From an uncultured Bacilli bacterium (GTDB lineage Bacteria > Bacillota_I > Bacilli_A > RF39 > UBA660), in the NCBI GenBank assembly GCA_951800155.1, contig CATOJL010000006.1:1-23444 (forward strand): a DNA stretch of 23,444 nt, written 5' to 3'. This document shows positions 20,705 to 23,444 of this stretch, in pieces. Within the stretch, counting starts at the first letter, position 1; every line of letters begins with the position of its first letter. A program made the position numbers and the translations under genes. Under the pieces are notes generated by a model. That model had not been told where the DNA came from, made no database searches, and was given only the letters and a program-made list of their open reading frames with translations.

Positions 20705-21504
20705 AACTGATCCACCATCTTATTCATGTCTAAAATTGGTTCACTAAGCAAATTATAGTATTTTAATTTTAAAGATAAATCGGCCATAAAAGGAAGCTTC
20801 ATTCCCCCTTCTTTCGCTATTTTATCATCCTGAATAAATTCTTCCTTTGAGATAGAGGAAACAATTTTTCCCTCTTTTAATATGCCCACTGTTTTTCCAT
20901 AAAGAATATCCTCTACATCATGTGTAATATGAAGAATCGTACATTTTGTATCTTTATAATACTTTTTAATAGAACGCATCAATTTGTCTTTTGTAATTCC
21001 ATCTAACATGGTAAATGGTTCATCTAAAATAAGAAGTTTTGGTTTTGTAATTATAGCGGAAGCAAAGGCAACGAGTTGTTTTTCACCACCACTTAATACA
21101 TAGGTTGGTAAAAAAAGCAATGTTTCAATGCCTAATTTTTTCGCACAATCCTGAATCTCTTTATCATATTCTAGCTTTTTATATTTTCTATTTTTAAGGG
21201 GAAACTTTAACTCATCATACACTGTTTCACAAACTAAGTTTCTATTTGGATTTTCAAAAACAACGGATATATTATCTAAAAGATCTGCTTGTGTTTCATT
21301 CGACATTTTCTTAGAGAAAAGCATGACTTCTCCATCATAGAATGTCACATTTAAAATTGCTTTTACAAGACTTGACTTTCCAGAACCATTGGCCCCACAT
21401 AGAACATAATAGTCCCCTTCCTGAATATGTAACTCTAAATTTTTTAGTACTTCTTTTTCTTTATAAGACAAACATAAATTCTTACATGTGATTATCTCTT
21501 TCAT
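20695..21504 (-). CDS. ecfA1: ECF transporter ATPase EcfA1
   Basis: This is the partner ATPase of EcfA2. Walker A is GANGSGKS (37-44), the signature is LSGGE (137-141), Walker B is LLILDEP (157-163) and the switch histidine is H195 in ITHD. The Q-loop position reads VFENPNRN, so E84 stands where nearly all relatives have glutamine (FQNPDNQ). Length 269 is normal. The ATG start has GGTGG upstream and a TATAAT at 21524-21529. It is the first gene of the ecf-truA operon. Confidence 0.93.
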   Translation of the reverse strand: MKEIITCKNLCLSYKEKEVLKNLELHIQEGDYYVLCGANGSGKSSLVKAILNVTFYDGEVMLFSKKMSNETQADLLDNISVVFENPNRNLVCETVYDELKFPLKNRKYKKLEYDKEIQDCAKKLGIETLLFLPTYVLSGGEKQLVAFASAIITKPKLLILDEPFTMLDGITKDKLMRSIKKYYKDTKCTILHITHDVEDILYGKTVGILKEGKIVSSISKEEFIQDDKIAKEGGMKLPFMADLSLKLKYYNLLSEPILDMNKMVDQLWK

Positions 21505-21523
21505 TTTACCACCAATATCTTTT

Positions 21524-21529
21524 ATTATA
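21524..21529 (-). promoter_or_regulatory. -10 box of the ecf-truA operon
   Basis: TATAAT lies on the minus strand 20 bp before the ecfA1 start. The -35 region lies in an A/T-rich inverted repeat after the ABC-F gene and no clear hexamer is seen. Confidence 0.5.
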
Positions 21530-21564
21530 ATACTTTTCTTTTTTCTTTAAAAGAAAAAGTAGCC

Positions 21565-23169
21565 CTATTTATTCTTTTCTTTCATTTCTATAACTAATTC
21601 TTTCGAATAATTCATAATTTTTCCTTTAGGTAAGAAAAGCATACGATTCACACCAACGCTTTCTACAAAAGCAGGATTATGACTTACCATAATAATAGTT
21701 CCCTCATAATTTTTAAAATTTTCACCAATAATTCTTTGTGTTTCTACATCTAAATGATTTGTCGGTTCATCTAGTAACAACAGATTTGCTTTTTTTAATA
21801 TAATTTTAGCAAGCGCGACTCTCGCTTTTTCCCCGGGAGATAATACGCCTACTTTCTTAAACACTTCCTCTTTAAAAAATAAAAAGTTTCCTAGTATAGT
21901 TCTTAATTCCTTTTCACTATATCCTTTCATATCTACATTTTCTAAAATGGTTTTCTCAGGATCTAGGCTTTCTTGTTCCTGTGCATAATAGGCAATATCT
22001 GTTTTACTTCCATACCAAATATTTCCTTCTCTTGGTTTATTTTCTCCAACAAGAAGTTTCAATAAAGTAGACTTCCCGACCCCATTTTCTCCAATAATTA
22101 AAAATCGTTCTTTATTTTGAATTAGAAAAGATAAATTTTTAATGATATCCACTTCATTATATCCAAAATAAATATTGTTCACTTTTAAAGGAATTTTAGA
22201 GCCATCTCTTTCTGGCTTAATATTTAATTGAACGGTTTTATATGTAATTTCTCTTTCAATTCTATTTTTTTCTAATTTTTTTAATGCTTTCTCTTTTGAT
22301 TCGGCCATTCTTTTTCTTTTTCCAGAAGAATTAGAATATTTTAAAACTACTTTTCTTAGTTTTTGTTCTTCCTCCTCTTGTTTTTTTATTTGCCTTTCCT
22401 TCTCTATCTTTTGCATTTCTCTTCTTCTCATAAAATCATCGTAATTTCCTTTATATACATTGATTTTATGGGTTGTTTTATCTACATAGAGAATTTGATC
22501 TACTATGGCATTTAAGAAAGGTACATCATGAGAAATTACCAGTAACATTCCTTTATAGTTTTTTAAGTACTCTGTTATAAATTCTTTTGTACTTGCATCT
22601 AAATGGTTTGTTGGTTCATCGAGTAGTAACACTTCTGGATTGGAATATAAAAGATGAAGAAATGCTAGTTTTGACTTTTGCCCACCAGATAATTCCTTTA
22701 CTTTTTTATCCAACAAAGAGGGATCAATTTTCATTTTTTCAATAAATTCAAATAAAATATTTTCTGCGTGGTAACAATCATAGTATTCAAGTAAATCCTC
22801 AATTTTACCAAGTTCTTTCATATATTTTTTTGTTTGTTCTAACGTACATTGCGTTAATTTTTCATAGAAAGATACTTGCTTTTTTCTAAGTTCTTCAATT
22901 GGCCTTGCCTTTAACAAATAGTCAAGCACATTACATTCTAAATCAATTCCATGCATTTCCTGTTCTAAATAACCAATTCTCCTTTTTCTCTCAAAAGAAA
23001 TTGTTCCACTATCTAATGGAATTTCCCCTAAAATAACTTTAAATAAAGTTGTCTTTCCTGCTCCATTGACACCAACAATTCCAACACGATCTTTTTCATT
23101 TAGATAAAATGCGGCATCCTCATAAATTCTTTCATTTCCTAATGTTAAGTTTATTTTATCTGCTCTCAT
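21565..23169 (-). CDS. ABC-F family ATPase
   Basis: This is a soluble protein with two ABC domains in tandem and no membrane part, as in translation factors of the ABC-F group (EttA, Uup, YbiT, ribosome-protection types). Counting from the chosen start, domain 1 has Walker A GVNGAGKT, signature LSGGQKSKLA and LLLDEPTNHLD. A charged coiled-coil linker rich in K and E follows (about 240-320). Domain 2 has GENGVGKS, signature LSPGEKARVA and again LLLDEPTNHLD. Both domains look catalytically complete. I choose the ATG at 23169 (MRADKINLTLG), as this matches the usual N-terminus; a longer frame to 23229 crosses the promoter. The length is 534 residues. The subgroup cannot be settled, so a resistance role is neither shown nor excluded. 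Confidence 0.93.
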   Translation of the reverse strand: MRADKINLTLGNERIYEDAAFYLNEKDRVGIVGVNGAGKTTLFKVILGEIPLDSGTISFERKRRIGYLEQEMHGIDLECNVLDYLLKARPIEELRKKQVSFYEKLTQCTLEQTKKYMKELGKIEDLLEYYDCYHAENILFEFIEKMKIDPSLLDKKVKELSGGQKSKLAFLHLLYSNPEVLLLDEPTNHLDASTKEFITEYLKNYKGMLLVISHDVPFLNAIVDQILYVDKTTHKINVYKGNYDDFMRRREMQKIEKERQIKKQEEEEQKLRKVVLKYSNSSGKRKRMAESKEKALKKLEKNRIEREITYKTVQLNIKPERDGSKIPLKVNNIYFGYNEVDIIKNLSFLIQNKERFLIIGENGVGKSTLLKLLVGENKPREGNIWYGSKTDIAYYAQEQESLDPEKTILENVDMKGYSEKELRTILGNFLFFKEEVFKKVGVLSPGEKARVALAKIILKKANLLLLDEPTNHLDVETQRIIGENFKNYEGTIIMVSHNPAFVESVGVNRMLFLPKGKIMNYSKELVIEMKEKNK

Positions 23170-23185
23170 AGTAACACCTATTTTT

Positions 23186-23191
23186 ATTATA
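23186..23191 (-). promoter_or_regulatory. -10 box of the ABC-F gene
   Basis: TATAAT on the minus strand lies about 16 bp before the chosen ATG at 23169, with a weak TTACTA near 18 bp further upstream. Its position argues against the longer reading frame. Confidence 0.5.
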
Positions 23192-23265
23192 GCATACTTA
23201 TGCATAAAATAGTAAAAAGAATGCCACAATACCCTAGTTTGACAGTTGTATTATAAAAATCTTCT

Positions 23266-23292
23266 CTAGATATTGAAAAATCTAGTTTTTTT
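23266..23292 (+). terminator. Plus-strand terminator near the insertion-sequence edge
   Basis: CTAGAT (23266-23271) and ATCTAG (23280-23285) pair around an 8-base loop and are followed by seven T. Placed just before a transposase promoter, it probably blocks outside transcription from entering the insertion sequence. Confidence 0.6.
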
Positions 23293-23304
23293 ATCTTTTT
23301 GCTA

Positions 23305-23332
23305 TTGCGTACCATTGGGAGTATTGTATAAT
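23305..23332 (+). promoter_or_regulatory. Promoter of the transposase-like gene
   Basis: TTGCGT (23305-23310), 16 bp and TATAAT (23327-23332) lie about 31 bp before the ATG at 23364. Confidence 0.55.
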
Positions 23333-23363
23333 GTTAATATATGATATAGATAGGTGTAATAAT

Positions 23364-23444
23364 ATGAGGCTTAAAATTTCTAAATCTAAAAATACTACTT
23401 TATTTTATATTATTAAGGATTATACAAAGAATGGCAAAAGATCT
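23364..23444 (+). CDS. Start of an IS1634-like transposase, cut by the window end
   Basis: The first 27 codons of a plus-strand gene are present. They begin MRLKISKSKNTTLFYIIKDY and continue TKNGKRS to the edge, resembling the N-terminus of IS1634-family (IS4-group) DDE transposases. AGGTG lies about 8 bp before the ATG. The insertion sequence's left end probably lies between the ABC-F start and here, but I could not fix its terminal repeat without the other end. The assignment rests on a short segment. Confidence 0.6.
   Translation, partial: MRLKISKSKNTTLFYIIKDYTKNGKRS

Noticed and set aside
23225..23265. Exact left end of the insertion sequence
   Set aside because: The right end is outside the window, so terminal inverted repeats and target duplication cannot be compared.
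1..23444. CRISPR arrays, tRNA or rRNA genes
   Set aside because: No regularly spaced repeats and no cloverleaf or rRNA-like sequence were seen on either strand.
1..23444. Genetic code 4 (mollicute) reading
   Set aside because: Genes end properly at TGA (for example the translocase) and tryptophans are TGG throughout.

Overview
The window is AT-rich DNA from a Gram-positive, low-GC bacterium, most likely a Bacilli-type Bacillota. The order ecfA1-ecfA2-ecfT-truA ... rplM-rpsI ... cwlD is the one known from Bacillus. Other support comes from AGGAGG-type ribosome binding sites, sortase-anchored surface proteins and a probable L13 leader. Tryptophan is written TGG and TGA acts as a stop, so this is not a code-4 mollicute. 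I cannot name a species.

Layout. Positions 1-2940 (minus strand) hold a TtcA-like tRNA thiolation protein, a membrane-anchored HtrA protease, and an Abi_2 (AbiD/AbiF-type) HEPN protein that appears to share an operon with htrA. A structured intergenic stretch upstream of abi could hold an abiF-type RNA. A GNAT acetyltransferase (3287-3964, plus strand) follows, then a decayed stretch. Positions 14351-21504 are the conserved housekeeping block: cwlD, an RlmI-like methyltransferase, a NUDIX protein, rpsI, rplM, a cohesin-like NPKTG surface protein, truA, ecfT, ecfA2 and ecfA1. An ABC-F ATPase (21565-23169) and the first codons of a transposase close the window.

The main feature is an integrated element of about 9.5 kb (4881-14358) that splits cwlD inside the codons for its zinc-binding DPGHGG motif. 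Joining the two flanks rebuilds an uninterrupted reading frame of about 220 codons. The junctions show a serine-integrase attL/attR pair sharing TGCCC, with 17-bp inverted arms that place the crossover at a central TG.

From left to right the element carries a large serine recombinase, two tiny overlapping ORFs, an FtsK/TcpA-like DNA translocase, a CRESS-virus-like Rep (HUH endonuclease plus superfamily 3 helicase), and a putative origin. The origin is a perfect 10-bp stem with loop nonanucleotide TAGTATTAC, followed by three TGTAGCA iterons. Beyond it lie a 118-residue unknown protein, an HTH protein, a triple zinc-ribbon protein, a class B sortase with its likely substrate (NAQTS sorting signal), a ribbon-helix-helix protein, and an 82-residue unknown protein. 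A 77-bp promoter/operator module occurs twice, before the 118-residue/rep side and before the 82-residue gene beside attR, suggesting co-regulation.

Taken together this looks like an excisable, possibly mobilizable, element. Its replication (and perhaps transfer) initiator resembles that of eukaryotic circular ssDNA viruses and pCRESS plasmids, and its cargo remodels the cell surface. No VirB4-like or other conjugation channel genes are present, so transfer would need a helper.
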